From positions 10,623,901 to 10,687,900 of the forward strand of contig JASFXZ010000013.1 of the NCBI GenBank assembly GCA_032209605.1: a stretch of DNA of 64,000 bases, in the 5' to 3' direction. The DNA is from Mactromeris polynyma (lineage: Eukaryota > Mollusca > Bivalvia > Venerida > Mactridae). The position numbers and the translations under genes were made by a program. The notes below the pieces were generated by a model. It did not search any database and had not been told where the DNA came from. It saw only the letters and a list, made by a program, of their open reading frames with translations. Each line of letters opens with the position of its first letter. Position 1 is the first letter of the stretch. Below, piece by piece: positions 34,901-49,900 of the stretch.

Positions 34901-37900
34901 GAGTGAAGATTTACTAACCACATCATCTGTGTTGAAATACATTGGTTCACGATTTCGTATTCGACTTGGGCTTCCAGAATGGAAAACAGATATAGAAGTT
35001 GCTGAATTTTTAATAACGTAAGTCATTCTACTAACTTAGTAGGAGGATTTATTGGAAAAAAGTGTAAACGTAAAAAAAAAAATTTACCTGGCACTGTATG
35101 GGATGCTGGTCTTCTTAAGATTATTGTTTATCATTAAAAGTATGCCATGTCTTTTGCATGATAAGTATTTTTAGGTATTCATGGCCTGTTAGAAAAGTAA
35201 GAGAATCAATGATTTTTAAAATTTGTCTATCCAGAAAGCTTTATTTTTTGCCTTTATTGTATGCATTATCAAATTAGCAAATATTGGAACAGTTCAGATA
35301 TTTTTTTTATAATTATAACTCATATCAAGTAAACGTTTTATTCAGTGAAGGTGATATATACTAAGCATACATAATATGTACATGAAAAGTAAACTGGATG
35401 TGACTAAGGGTTACACGTTTTTTTCAAGCCTTCTGGTAGGTCATAGATGTAACATTACATATTATGAGCAGTAATCTATCAAATACAATATGAAGAAGGT
35501 TATAAGGACAAATAATAATCAAGATAATAACTGAATACATGAATCCTGAAGTATAGAAATGTGAATATGCTTGTACATGTCTGATCACTACTATAATGAT
35601 ATAATGTATGATATAATTTCACATACCATATTTGGGTAAAGTCAGTCATGATATTAAACAAGGGTATTGTTATACACACATTGAAATGAACAAGATGCTA
35701 TGGTATATATCTTTGCATAGTATAACCTGTTCAATAAACCAATAATATAAAACATACATGTACATACCACATTTATGGATAAAATGCAACAACAACAACT
35801 TACTACAGCAGCAGCAGCAATTAAATGTGTACCTACTAAGACATTAGGAATTTCACATATTATTTGTACAGAAATTAGACAGTAAACTAATTAAACTATA
35901 ACTTAATCATCCGCTCGTACATTCGTTCATCCATTCATTCATATGCTCTCAAACAATAATGCAGCTTCAGTATAGCAAATCAATGTGAATTATATACATA
36001 AGCATGAATGATTAACCATAATTAATATCTGTTTATCTGACATAAACATTTGAATAATTTTATCCGACTACAACAACAACATCTGCAACAGCAATTAAAC
36101 ATGTACCTTCAAAAACATTTGGAATTTCACATATTATTTGTACAGAAATTAGACAGTTAACTAATTAAACTATAATTTAATCATCCGCCTGTCCATTCGT
36201 TCAACCATTCTTTCATATGCTCTCATATATAACAAACAACACTAATGCAGCTTTAGTATAGCAAATCAATGTGAATTATATACATAAGCATGAATGATTA
36301 ACCATAATTAATATCTGTTTATCTGACATAAACATTTTAATGATTTTATCGGACTACTTGAGCAACATAGTTCAATATCTACAATATAGTCATGAGGCAT
36401 TCAATGTAGCATTGGTGACATGCACAATATTAAGGCAGATGCTTCTCTTTTGACTTTATCTGGTGCAGTACAGTTCCATTGGACTTATTTTCAGGATGAC
36501 TTTTGGGAAATTCTTCATTCAATTTTGGAAAATTGTCGTCTAATAATAAATTGTTCTCATTATTTTTATTTCAGGCAAGCAATATGTGTACATTTGACAA
36601 ACAAAGAGGACAAATTCAATTTATTAGTGTAAGTAATTAAAAGTTAAATATTGCATTTAGGATGGACGAAAAGCTTGGTTGTGCGAGCTTAAGTTTGTGT
36701 TTTTGCCATAACTTAGTTTTTTATTTTTTTTCTGGAACGTCCTGATGTGCCTAATGCAATATGACCTTATTTTGTGGACAAAATGAAAGTACAATTTCTA
36801 GGTATATATTTTTTTATCTTAAACACTTTTGCGTTTGTATTTCCCTCTTGAAAAAGTAGTGGGTGGAAAAAATAATGTTTAAAATAAATATCCAGTGTGC
36901 ACAATGCCAGCTGCCGCTAACATATATTATATGGATTATCAGCAATTGGCTTGCTAACTCACTGAAAATCTCAATTCTGAAATATTCTCAATCACACATG
37001 GTCAGAATATAATCTCGGTGAATTTCAATGATAGGTCATCCCAATACTAGTCAACAGGTCAAAGCACAGAAAAACATTGTTAATTTCCTATGTAAACCAC
37101 ATTTTCAACCTGGCCTACATGAACCCTTGTCAATATGTTTGTGTTTATAAATGAACTGAACACCATATCAAAAATTCTGTCAGGTTGTCATCAATACATG
37201 GCCACAGTATCCTCCTGGTTATTTCAGGATTTCAATACATTTATTCATACAATACACAAAATTTAATATTTCTAATATTGTTAGTTATATCGTTTAATAT
37301 GAAATTGATAATCAGAGTCCTCTCCGGGGTATCATCCTGATATATGTTTGTGTAATTACTGTTTGAACTGTTCTACAGATATGGCATCTCATTGATTAAA
37401 CAGGTACTTAAACAGGTACTTTCAAATCATACACTTGTATTTGGTTGCTCAGATTTCCACTAAAGGTATTACTGATATAAAGTCTATGATTGATATCACA
37501 GAATGTTATGCTCCTAGGCTCCACCAAATTGTTACCATTGTTGATGATGACTTTACTTGTCTTGAAGTCTGGTGATACAACATGTATACATTTGCTCCCC
37601 AAGCTACATACAAACAGAACACCATCTGCTGTAATCACTATACCTTCTGGATTTACTAATGTATCATGTGTATATGCATGTAGAGTTTGTCCCATAAATG
37701 TAATGATACTAACTTTGTTGGTCATCGCGTCTGATACAATTACAGTATCATTGTCGTGTCCAAATATGATATAGAAAGGCTGTTGTGGTGCATATTTCTT
37801 GCCTTGGTTTGGTTGTATTGTATGTAGTACCTTACTTTGGAAATCTAGGATTGCTACTCTACCTGGATTCATATAGCTGACTGCAAACTTCTCATCTTTG

Positions 37901-40900
37901 TATGCAATACCATAGCAAGCATCGTTGATTTTTATCTCACATTGTAAGGTAAATGTTGTTGTAACTTCAAGTAGTTGTATTTTACTCTCACCAGGTAGTG
38001 TAACAGCGATCATAATTGTACCAAGTGCAGTTACTCTGCTTGGTGCATTTGATGTACTGTAACTTGATATGACTTTATTGTTACTTATGTCTATTAACTT
38101 AACATTATTATTGTTGTTATCAATGACCACCATTCTGTCTGGACTGAGAAGTGAACAGTCTGTGATCTGACAGATCTTCTTGTCTGTCTCATTCTTCACA
38201 TTGATATTTCTATTGTATGTTGCTATACAATCTTCTGTAGGAGTTCTTGGTGTCATCTGATCTTGTTTCTCTGTCATTGTCCTGACATTCTTTGGAGATT
38301 TTCTTGACAGTTTTCCAAGTGGTGTTTTGGCTGAAACTATCTGTTCTATTTCATTTGAAAAAAGAAACTCATACTGTTGTTGTTGTGTCTGCTTCATTTT
38401 GTAGATCTCCTTTTCCATTCTAACCATTCTCTGTTTGGCTTGTTTGGTGATTACAAAGAGTGAACTCACGTTAACATTAGAGTTATGTATTGTTTTAAGC
38501 ATGACTTCAATTTCAGCTTTCATTGCTTGATTTTCTGCATGTAAAGTGTTCAGTTCTGTTTCATCTTCCTTCTTCATTTCAGCTGCTTCATCTGTTATTT
38601 TCTTCTCAATCTGATCTAGGTACTCGTTTATCTGTTTTCGAACGGACGTAATCTTACGTAGAAGGTTGTCGTATGTTGTGTCCAGGTTCTTTAAGTTGTT
38701 GTCCAGTACATCTTCCATTTCCTTTAGTTCCTGTTAAAGCTGTTGTAGTTTCTGGTCTATATCTTTGAATTCTTTAGTTTTCTGGAACCCATCGGATATA
38801 TCCTGCACCCTATCTTTCATGCACAATGCATGCTTTAGTGTCATACAATCTCCACAACCAGGTTCATCATGAGCTTTGCAGTAAAATCGTATTATTTCGG
38901 GATGATGTGTCTTGCACACTTCAACACAGAGATCCAGATTGCTTACAGATCCTTGCCCCCTAGGCATCTGTTTCGTGTCCAAGATTGCATGAGCTCTTGT
39001 GATTTTTTGTTTTCTATGCACTCTAAGGCAAGTTTGACATAAGTATTCGCCACATATTTGGCAATAACCTTCCACAGCTATCCATTTGCCCTCACTTTTA
39101 CAAGGATCACAGAATGATTCATCAGCATCACCAGACGCTTTACTGAATGAGTCCTTGAATGACCTTTGCTGTTTCCCACCTTCAGCCATGTTGATTTCCT
39201 CTCAAATTATTCCATATAATGTGTTTCAGTTATTATTTGGTTCATTGATGACATTAATTCCCTGTAATGAAAAACAAATAATAGTACCAACAAACAGATA
39301 AAATTGTAGCAGATAACCACAATTGTAAATAAAATCGTGTACTTTGGCCATTTTAAGTGTAATGTGTTAATGCATCTTTATTTTTACTGACTCTATTAAA
39401 TGCTTGTTTTAAATTTCATTCACGTTAGTCGTGTGGCGTACATACAGGCAGGTTGGCGGGTGACAAACCTGTAGTTTCTCTCAATAACTTAAGTTAGAAA
39501 TGACAGGCCGGAACCAAACTTGGTGCATAGATATATTACAGGACTACCAAGGTCAATCACTCCAAGGACAAGGTCATTGATACTAATAAAAAAAAAACGG
39601 TCAATAAATTGGTTAGGACGAGTTGTTCTGTTGAAATTTGCTGTACAAGCAGCGTGGGGGAGAAGAAGGTTGGGACTGTATATGGGCCGCAACGCCATGT
39701 CAAGATCACTGTTACTAAAAATAAAAAATCGGTTTCCGGTCAATAACTCTAGTTAGGAACGAGGTGCAGTGATGAAACATGCTGTACAAGTAGCGTGGAC
39801 GGAGAGGACTTTCAGGACTGCATTTGTGTTCTTTCAGTTAAAGGTCAATGTTACAAAAAATACTATATGCTCAATAACCTAAGTTAAGAATGACAGATTG
39901 AGACCAAACGTGGTACATAAAGATATCATGCACGAATGTCAAGGTTGGTATTGCTCAATCTCTTCAAGGTCACTATAACTAAATTTTGAAAAATGGTTTC
40001 TGATCAAAAAGTGTAGTTAGGAATGAGGTGTAGTAATGAAAATTGCTGTATTTGTGAGTGGAGAGAAAGTTTGGGGCAGCTGGCTAAATGTCAAGTTCAG
40101 TTACTAAAAGTAGTAAATACTTCATGCTCATTAAAGTTAGAAATTATGTATTGAAACTGAATTTGGTACATATGTTTGGATTGCATTACAGGTCAGTGGT
40201 CAATTTCATGGTCACTGCTACTAAAAATAGAACAAAACACTTTAAACACGAAGTTTCGCTATTTTGTATGTAAATGTTTTTGATGACCCATGTTTTTACA
40301 TTAACTACATATTTTTGTATTCATCCTTTCCCAAAATTTAATAAACACTCCCTTTAGCAAGTTCAAGTAAATACCCACTTTAATGTGAGATGAATGTGAT
40401 AGAGGTATCATAATGTTAGCTCATTGTATTGATTTTGGTAAATTGCATGACTCCAACTTAAATATGATCTCCAGTTGAAAATCTAGGTTTAATACTGCCC
40501 TTTGCAAAAAGACAGACGATGTGATGGATTGTGTATATCTCTTTTAGTATTATATTAGGTTTGAATTATTGACAAATTCCATGAAATTTAAAATTACCAG
40601 GAGGATGGTTTAAGGTACTTTTATTGAAGTGCTGGATTGTTTCAGCGCACATCGTAATTTGTGTCCATTTAATATAATCTAAATGTTAACGCAAATTGGA
40701 CATCATATCTCAAATATTTGAGATGTTTTCCATACTTTCATCAGAAAAGTTTTTCAATAATTTTCCATGACTCAGTGAGGTCTTCATTGAGCTGAATCAT
40801 GCAAAACAGCACGTACTTGACATAAATAGTAAATTCAGTTGTCCTTACTTTTCTGCTCCGTTATCAACATTCCTATACGACAACTGTAACTGTTGTCATG

Positions 40901-43900
40901 ACAGCAGCCATGCATGAAAGAAACTTATAGATTGGAAGACTTTGGTAAATCTCATTAAAACCAAATCCTAGTTATTGCTCTATGACATACGCCCATCCAG
41001 TCCCCAACGGTACATGCCTGAATCTCATCTTAATTAGATTGGACTGAGCCCAACTAGACTCAAAGCTAAAATTGAATTATGCACAACAAAATGTAAACTG
41101 GACACTAGGAGCATTAGTCTTGACTAAATTAAACTTAAATTGTTCACTATTCCCAAGTTTGAAGAGACAAATAACGAATTAACAATTATAGCGCACAATA
41201 ATCAATATACAAAACTTCATTCATGTATAATTCTTAAGTTATTTGAATTGCCATTTGTCAACTGGTTTCTGTTAGCAACAAGTTAACAGAACACAATGAA
41301 ATGAACTAGTTTACCTTTCATACTTTGAAACTGAATTTGTTAAATGTTTTCATATATTTTGTAATAATTATGTGCTTACCGTGTACTAAATTATCAATGT
41401 ATTTAATAGAGAAACAACGAGCAGTTTTAATAAACATTTTTCTACAATGTCACCTTTGCGTTATCTCTTAAACTTCCTTGTCAGGGTCTGGGTAAAAACC
41501 AATTTCAATCAATATGTAGTGTAGTATAACAAGGGGTTATCTTGTCTTGCTTAGGTTTATTTGTAGATATCTTGCATGCGTTCATATCGTTTATATCGAC
41601 TCATTATACTCTAGAAGATTTATATAGATACATAATTGAATCAAACAATTATTTTGTTAAAAGTATTGTGTAACTATAAATATTATAGTAAGCGTAAAAC
41701 TGTGAACTACTATGTTGCATAGTACCATACTGTTGTATCGTTACATAATATTCTTTATCCTGTTAAGCATTCTGCAAGTATTGTATACGTTTTTTCACCA
41801 TGGCAAATGCAATCTAATGCGTTAATGTATTAATTTTTCATATTTGTCATTTGATAATCTATGTATTTGATTTTAAGAACTTTGCAATCTTATTTTAATA
41901 TCATTAAGACCAACTTGATATGTAAGCATCATTCTGACCATCTAGACTTAGGTTTGTGTGAGTGGCGTTCCATGTAACTTATTTTTTCCTTTAAACATTT
42001 TTATTAAATTTATTTTATTAGAATATACTACTAAACATTTTCTACATTTTAAAGAATGTATTGAAATATTATACTCACATTGACAAAATTTACCATGCTA
42101 GTTTCGTTTATTAGTAGACGGACTGTCCTTCATCGGAAATTGTAAATAAATATATCAACTTGAATGTAATCGACTGATTATTTTGCACAATACTAATACA
42201 ATGAATTGTTGAAGCATTTTTAAAACAATGAATGTATATTATATGAAGTGCTCAAATATGGAATTGTCTACCTTTAACTGAATGTACCATCAAAAAACCA
42301 CAGTAGTGGCAAATATTTTGACAATAAAAACAAATAATGTAAAAAATATCAACAGTAGTGCAAGAATGGATAAGGTCAGTTTTCCGTATGTGACTGTTGT
42401 ACTTCTGTCATTGTTTTATCCCGTTTGATAAATGCTAAATGAAAGTTCACTTTTATGTGATTAGTCATTATCTGTGACGTCAACATGTGCTTTATATTTT
42501 TTCTTCTCTCAATTTTACTGTATCGATATTGACTTGTTGGAAAATGCTAATATACTTCACTAAAAATGTGAAAATCTATTCCCTTAAGTTACGTGCCTTA
42601 ATTTATTAAGATTTGGTAGCTATCTGTGTACACAATATGTTCAGCAAGGGTTAAGCCTGTTTACCTGAAATTGTACATACAATGGGATATCAGCATCACT
42701 CAGGTGAGCCATATTATCAGGGATTTATTATGTTGGCCACATTACTGAAAAGTCTTTATGAATGTACTGAAAATAGTTCACCACAGATAATCGGTCTCAC
42801 TAAAGGAAAAGGTGAATTCTTTATTGTAAAGTTAAAAAACATTATTTCTTTATTGGACAGGATTTACTTTATGAGAAATGTTTGATTGTCAGATGAATTC
42901 TGAGTTTACTTTATCAATTTTCAGGTACATGACAAGAAAGCTGTTTGATTTTGCCAAAGGAAAATGCGCTCACGAGAATGGTGATAGCCCCATGTTCCAG
43001 GAAGTATTGTTAGGGGGACATTTATTCCAGATGGTGTTGAAAGATAAATTGGAGGGTTATCTTAATTCTATAAAAGCAATCATAGAAAAGCATGCAAAGA
43101 ATTTCAAAGCTGGAAGTGATCGATATAAACTCAATTCAGGTAATTTTGTAATTTTTGACATTCTATTCTTGTATTTGGACCAATTTGTGTATAAATAAAA
43201 CATTTTGTAAAATCATTAAATATCACAAGACCCTAAATCCAGTCTGTCAATGAAGGACAATTTTGTCCCTTTATTTGGAAGAACAATTTGTTCCTCATTA
43301 ATTGCCTTGTTATTATTGGATGATGTCTGGGTTTTGTCTAACTAATCATTACGGAATTGAACTCAAATTAAATGCTATTAATGTTAACCACACATTTTCT
43401 AGTCTATCAATTATTAACTTTTGATCAAGTTAAACAAAATATTGTACAAAGATTTCTGAAAGATCTTTTGAGAATGGATTTCAAAATGATAAATGTGCAA
43501 TGTTGTAATTTAAATGAATGCTTGTCTTACCATCACAATCCTACATTATGCCCATAAAAACGTGTTTGTTTTTATATTTAGATTCCCTGAATGTTGCACT
43601 GGGATCTTGTCCTGATATCTGCAAGTCAATTGAATATTTCATCGCCACTGGAAACCTGGTCACAAAATCTGGATTAGCTCTAATGCAGGTAAGTTTGGAC
43701 TGTTGTTGTTAAAGAATTTGACCATTTCAAGGCATCAAGAGATATTCCCTCATGAAATGGACGGAAGGAGGGTATTCCAAGACTGCAGTTATTAAACTGA
43801 GATGAATCTCAAACTCGAGCATCTGATTAGTTGTTTCTGTGCTATTTGTGTCACGTGATTTTGCACAATTGTGTATCAAATTGTATTCAGTTGCATTCAG

Positions 43901-46900
43901 AAATGGCAAATATTTTTCTCACTTTGCCTGATGAATGTCAGTTGATCCATTATGAACAATGAAACTCCTTCTGTTTTACATTTGTCTTCATTGTTACAAA
44001 AGAACTGATAATATAATATTATTCAGAAAGTGTGTTTATGTACCTTTGTAATATATTGTATTTATTTTTTAGTGTTTCTAAATGCCATTCCCTGTAATGC
44101 ACCATAATACTGCATTGTCTGCACTGCTTTTATATTTCAGCAATCTGGAATGACAGTAGTGGCTGATAAGCTGAATTTTATGCGATATATCTCTCACTTC
44201 CGATGCATTCACAGAGGAGCTTTCTTTGCCCAGATGAGAACAACGGCAGTTAGAAAACTGTTACCAGAAGCTTGGGGTATACACTTTGAAAATCTTCTTG
44301 TCCCAAACCATAAGGCCTAGAGCATTGATTTTTGGTGTGTAGCATTGTCTAGTGGTCCTCTTACAAGATTGCATTAATTATTTAGTTTAGTAAACAAAAC
44401 ATGGCCGCCAGGGGCGCAGCCGTGTTCCCTATATGTATATAGTGGAAACAATACTTAGTATCATCCTTTAAACCCCTGAATGGATTTTGATCAAACTTTA
44501 CAGGAATGATCCTTAGGTTGTCCTCTTCCAAAGTAACATAAATTGTTTTGTTTCGTTCATAAGTAGGTCACGGGAGCTAAAATAGATTTTGGAAGTGAAA
44601 CTTTGAAAATCTTCTTCTGCAAAAACCATAAGGTTTAGAGCTTTGATATTTTGTGTTTAGCATTGTCTAGTGGTCATCTTCAAAGATTGCATAACTTATT
44701 AAGTTCGATAAAAAACATGGCATTGTACCCAGGTGAGCGATATAGGGCCATCATGGCCCTCTTGTTGTTTCTTATAGCTAGATCTCGTAGTCATTCTAAC
44801 AAATTGTAGATTGAAGAGTTGGCTGCCTAAATGTAACGGTATATTTCCTCCTTAAAGTCGTATACAAACGTAAGTTTTCTGACTGGTCTTTAAACTTATC
44901 TACAAACTGACCTTCAAGGCCTGGTATCCAAACACTTAGGCATATATTTGCAATTGAGGTCTAGAAAATATGAAATACTGTACATACCATCTGTATATTT
45001 ATTCCTGAGTCAGCAAATTATTAAGATCTGTTCTTTGTAGGATTTCTATGTCCTGTACATACTCCTGATGGTTCTCCGTGTGGACTGATGAACCATGCTA
45101 CAGCTATGTGTCAGGTAACACTCTATCATTCACATTATGTACATGCAGAATAGATGAATAGTAAATTTTTATGTGGCTATCTGTAGATTTAATCTGACAT
45201 ATTTATATTTATATTCATCAGGGGTGTCTTATTTAACGATGTATGTTTGGTACTTAATTTCTTTAAGAGTTGAAGCCATTTTCATTGCTAGAGGAAGCAC
45301 TGTTATTTATAGATGGTCTCTGGTAAATATCAGCCCCTGATCAAAGCTCTTGCCCATATAAGCTTGCCTAATATTGACCTCTTCAACCTTTTGGGTAAAC
45401 TTATCTAAATTCTAGTAACACATTTTATTTAACAGATGTTTGATGCTTTCAGTTTCAGGTGTTTACATTTCAACAAAAGCCCCTGTTTAAGGCATTGTCC
45501 CTTGTTGGTATAAGCTCTCTAGACAATCCACCATGTTCCATCAAAGATTGTTACACTGTTATATTGGATGGAAAGATTGTTGGGTATGTAAGTGATGAAA
45601 TGGCGACACATGTTGAGCAGAAAATTCGAGTAATGAAAGTACGAGGTCTTTATCAGGTATGTATGTCGAAATCTATACAGTTATCATAAGTCTCTATTTC
45701 CCAGAATTATTGCCTAATTATATAAGTTAAAACAATGCATGGTTGTCAAGGGGTTTTGCGCTTGACTCTATAGAGTTTCACATGCCTGAGTATGCATCCC
45801 CTGAATTTAGAGTTAGTGCATCGCAATACATAACAAAATGAGAGACATAGGTAAATCTGTTCCACTGTATACACAAGCCTTGACTTAGGCACTGGTGCTG
45901 TTGTGAAGCAGCCGTCTTCGAGAGTTATTGATATAAGTGTTAGTATTTAAATATCTCATTCCTTGGCCAAGTGGTTATGACAGCTGACTGCAAATCACCT
46001 GCCTTTCACCTCTGCAGGTTAGAATTTCACCAAGGATGCATAATTTGCCTGTGAGGAAGCTATCCATCAGGCTTACGGAAGGACTGTTGTACTAAATAGA
46101 TGTCTTTTGTGCCCAAAAGTAATGCCTGACGGAGCAATCGGGGTCCCCTGGCACGCTAATAGCTGGAGAAGTCCCTTCATGACTGGCTGTTTGTGAAACT
46201 TAAAGCCCATTACAAAAATACCTTTTAATTGAAACTAAACATGTGTTTTGTCTTGCAGGTACCGCCTACTATGGAAATATGTCTTGTGAAGAAGACAAAG
46301 TATGCTAGTCAGTACCCCGGTTTGTTTCTTTTTACAACTCCAGCTAGAATGGTCCGACCGGTGATGAATCTTGCCTTGAATGCTGTGGAGATGATTGGGA
46401 CATTTGAACAGGTGTACATGGACATTTGCATTGATCAGAATGAGGCTTATGAAGGGGTATGGTTGTTTTCCTAGCTCAAGCATTAAACTCAACTGCGAAT
46501 TTAAAGGAAACCGTTAACAATTGGCCAAGGAGGGTTTCAAATTTTGTACTGTCTACAAATAATTGGATTTCAGTGGATTAGATTATTAGCCCTCTGTGAT
46601 TGGTCTTTGTTAATCCTACTTTGTTAAGATGTACTTTTCACTATTATCGTGATGTTATATTCATGAAGATAAATAATCGCTTAATATTGTGATGTTAATT
46701 TCACAAAACTGAAATTTGAAACTATTGCCAAATAAGCTGATAACTTCATGTGTTGAAATATCGGCATTGTGAAAATATCTGATTTTAGAGTACCCTACTT
46801 TCAGATTACTACTCATCAAGAACTTGATGGTGTCAGCATGCTTTCTGTAGCTGCTAACATGACACCATTCTCAGATTTCAACCAGAGTCCAAGGAACATG

Positions 46901-49900
46901 TATCAATGTCAGGTAAGTACCATATACACCTTACAGTGCTTACAGAGCTGATCTTTGCTAGAATGAACAATTTCATCTTGGTATAACTTATATTTATGGA
47001 AATCGTAACTGGTCCTGATACATTGTTTACCAGAGATTACCTTTGTAAGAACATAGCAAGTCTTGTAAGTGTTCAATTGTGTATATTGAAGCCTACTGCG
47101 AATGCTCTGTCAATAAAGTATTCAATTTCTCTTGTTTGTTATGTGAAATATATAGAGATGTGTCTGGGTGTCCTTACTAGTGTAAGCAAAGAGCTGTTAA
47201 CCATGATATGAAACAGAAATATAAAAATACATCGGACATTTTGATTAAAAAAAGTTAAAACATTTGATTAAAAAAGTTTAAAAAGTGCATGTATTCAAAT
47301 AAAATAATATACTAGAATAATAATGTCCTTGCAAAATATGGGTGATTTTCATGTCTGTACCCTCGCTGTTTCCACATCTTTACTAACTGGAAAGGTGACT
47401 AAAACAATCCACCATGTCATTTCAAGATCAAAATGGAATGAAAGGAGACATATGTTTTTATGCAAAGAAAAACTATGTAGTTGTTTTTTTGTTAACAGAT
47501 GGGTAAGCAGACTATGGGTATTCCTCTTCATGCACTGCAACACAGAGCTGATAACAAACTGTACAAGCTGCAAACACCACAGACACCAATGGTGAGACCT
47601 ACCAAGTATGATATGTATGACATGGACACATACCCGCTTGGAACCAATGCTGTTGTTGCTGTGATCTCTTACACTGTAAGTTCGATACTATTCCTGATTG
47701 ATCCGTTTGTTTATGAAATTGTTGAAAACAGCTTCTATGCTACTGTCTGTTGTTTGACGTGTTGCATTAAGTTTATTAAAACCATGTAACATTCCGCAAT
47801 ACAAACTTCTAAATTTCTGCAATTACAACAGAGAAGTGGATCTTAGATCAGCCACATTTCTTGAGTGATCCCCATAAAGCTGATACAAACATTCACAGTT
47901 ACTATGGAGATTGGTACAGGGCCATCTTAGTAGTCTTTTTCTTTCATTGGTTAACATTTTGTTCGTAAATTACAGGGATATGATATGGAGGATGCTATGG
48001 TGATAAACAAGTCATCATTTCAACGAGGATTTGGTCATGCCACAGTGTACAAGACAGAAATTATAAATCTGGTTGATATAATAAAGACTGGAGCAGAGTC
48101 CACACCACTTGTGTTTGGTAGGTAACTTTTAAATGAACTGATAAACTCCATGACTGAGTAGCCACTGCACCAAACCACTATGTATTCGTGTCTCACCACA
48201 TTGGATGTTAGAACGCAAACAGCTAGCCTATGGAAAGTGGTCAACTGGAAGCCCTACTGTGTTGCCAGTCAGCTGACTTGCAGACAGTGCGTGGTTTAAC
48301 TGGATAGTCCAACCTAATTTAACCATTATTATGGCTTCAGGAGGGTTGAGGTTTTATCTTAATTTAAAAATAGACAGGTCCTCCATCTTACTAGCTGAGA
48401 CTCTCTGTGTGGTATTTTTTGTGTTAGTGCTCTTTACAAAGAAGCATGACAAATAAAGGTACTTTGTTTAACATTGCTACTGTTCAAGAAATGACCTGAG
48501 ATCCTATGCTTTTATGCATCCAACAACTTATCTACTATCAGGTACTTACATCGCTTATTCAACTACTGATATTCACCTTTGGTTTAAACATATTCCATTT
48601 ATGTTATTAGTATGATGTAGCCAGGTAGCAGGAAAAAGCCACGTTACCAAAGTAGTGAAACCATATGTTCCCCTTTTCTTGATACAAATCTCAAATAAAT
48701 ATTTGTGATGTTTATATTGGTTAAATGTTCAATATAATTCCATCCAAAGGGAATAAATTCTTGAGATGTCTTAATGACATTACACTTTTCTTACAAGTTT
48801 CTTTTTTAATTAAATGCCATGTTTTACATGATTCAGGTATAAAGCCAACAAGTCAAGCATACACACTTGGACAGTTAGATCTAGATGGACTGCCACCTGT
48901 GGGATCTTACCTTGATGACACAAAACCATTTTACAGGTACAAATAGAAATGTTGTATGTTTCTGAGATGGGGTAAATTAATGGAATTTATGTTGTAATGT
49001 ATTGTACTAAAAAGTTAGTGAGTAATTTACAATCATAAAATATTTAGTGAATCTTGACTAACGTTTTTTATTTTCCTATATAAAGCAATTATTATTATTA
49101 TGCAATATATGTTGAAGATTGACTTTTTTATTTGCAGTTATATAAATACACAGAATAGTCAAGAGACTGTAGCAAGATACAAGAGCCAGGAACCAGCCTA
49201 TGTAGAACACATCAAGTTACTGGGAAATGATGCGGGTACCAGAGGCATGTCAAAAGTGGCTATAATGTTAAGAATCAATGTAAGTATCATACATGTTCAT
49301 TGTTCAATAACCACATACATTTAAATATTTGAAGTCCTAGTTAAAACTCTATAAAATGTCAATAAATTCAAGGAGGGAGGCATAGGTCTGATGGAGTGTG
49401 TGGTGAGTATGAGTGAGACTCTTCTATGGTCATCACAGTCACTGAGTTGGGCATTAGTAAATACTGATAAAAAGCAAATGGAATATTCATCGACAGATAT
49501 TAATATCAGATTCGCAAACCATTGGAAATAAGTATTTTTAAAAATAAAGTTTTGAACCCTAATACAATTTCACATAAACTATAAATGAGTTGTTAGTACG
49601 TAACCAACCTTGACATGGGTACTGTAAGCCAAGCAAAGGCATAATACAATAAGTTGCTAACCTGGTAAAGAATAATATATAAAGATCCTTACTATTTTCG
49701 TTTTGTAAGGAGAATTAAGGACATTTATGAATATGAGAATTATGTTTAACATTAGAAAACGCATTACATGTATACTCTTTTATTTACAGAGAAATCCCAT
49801 TATAGGAGACAAATTTGCCAGTAGACATGGACAGAAAGGTGTCTGCAGGTAAGGAGTTACATTTGTCTGCAATATTGAATGGTTTGCGTTTTTTGTGCCT

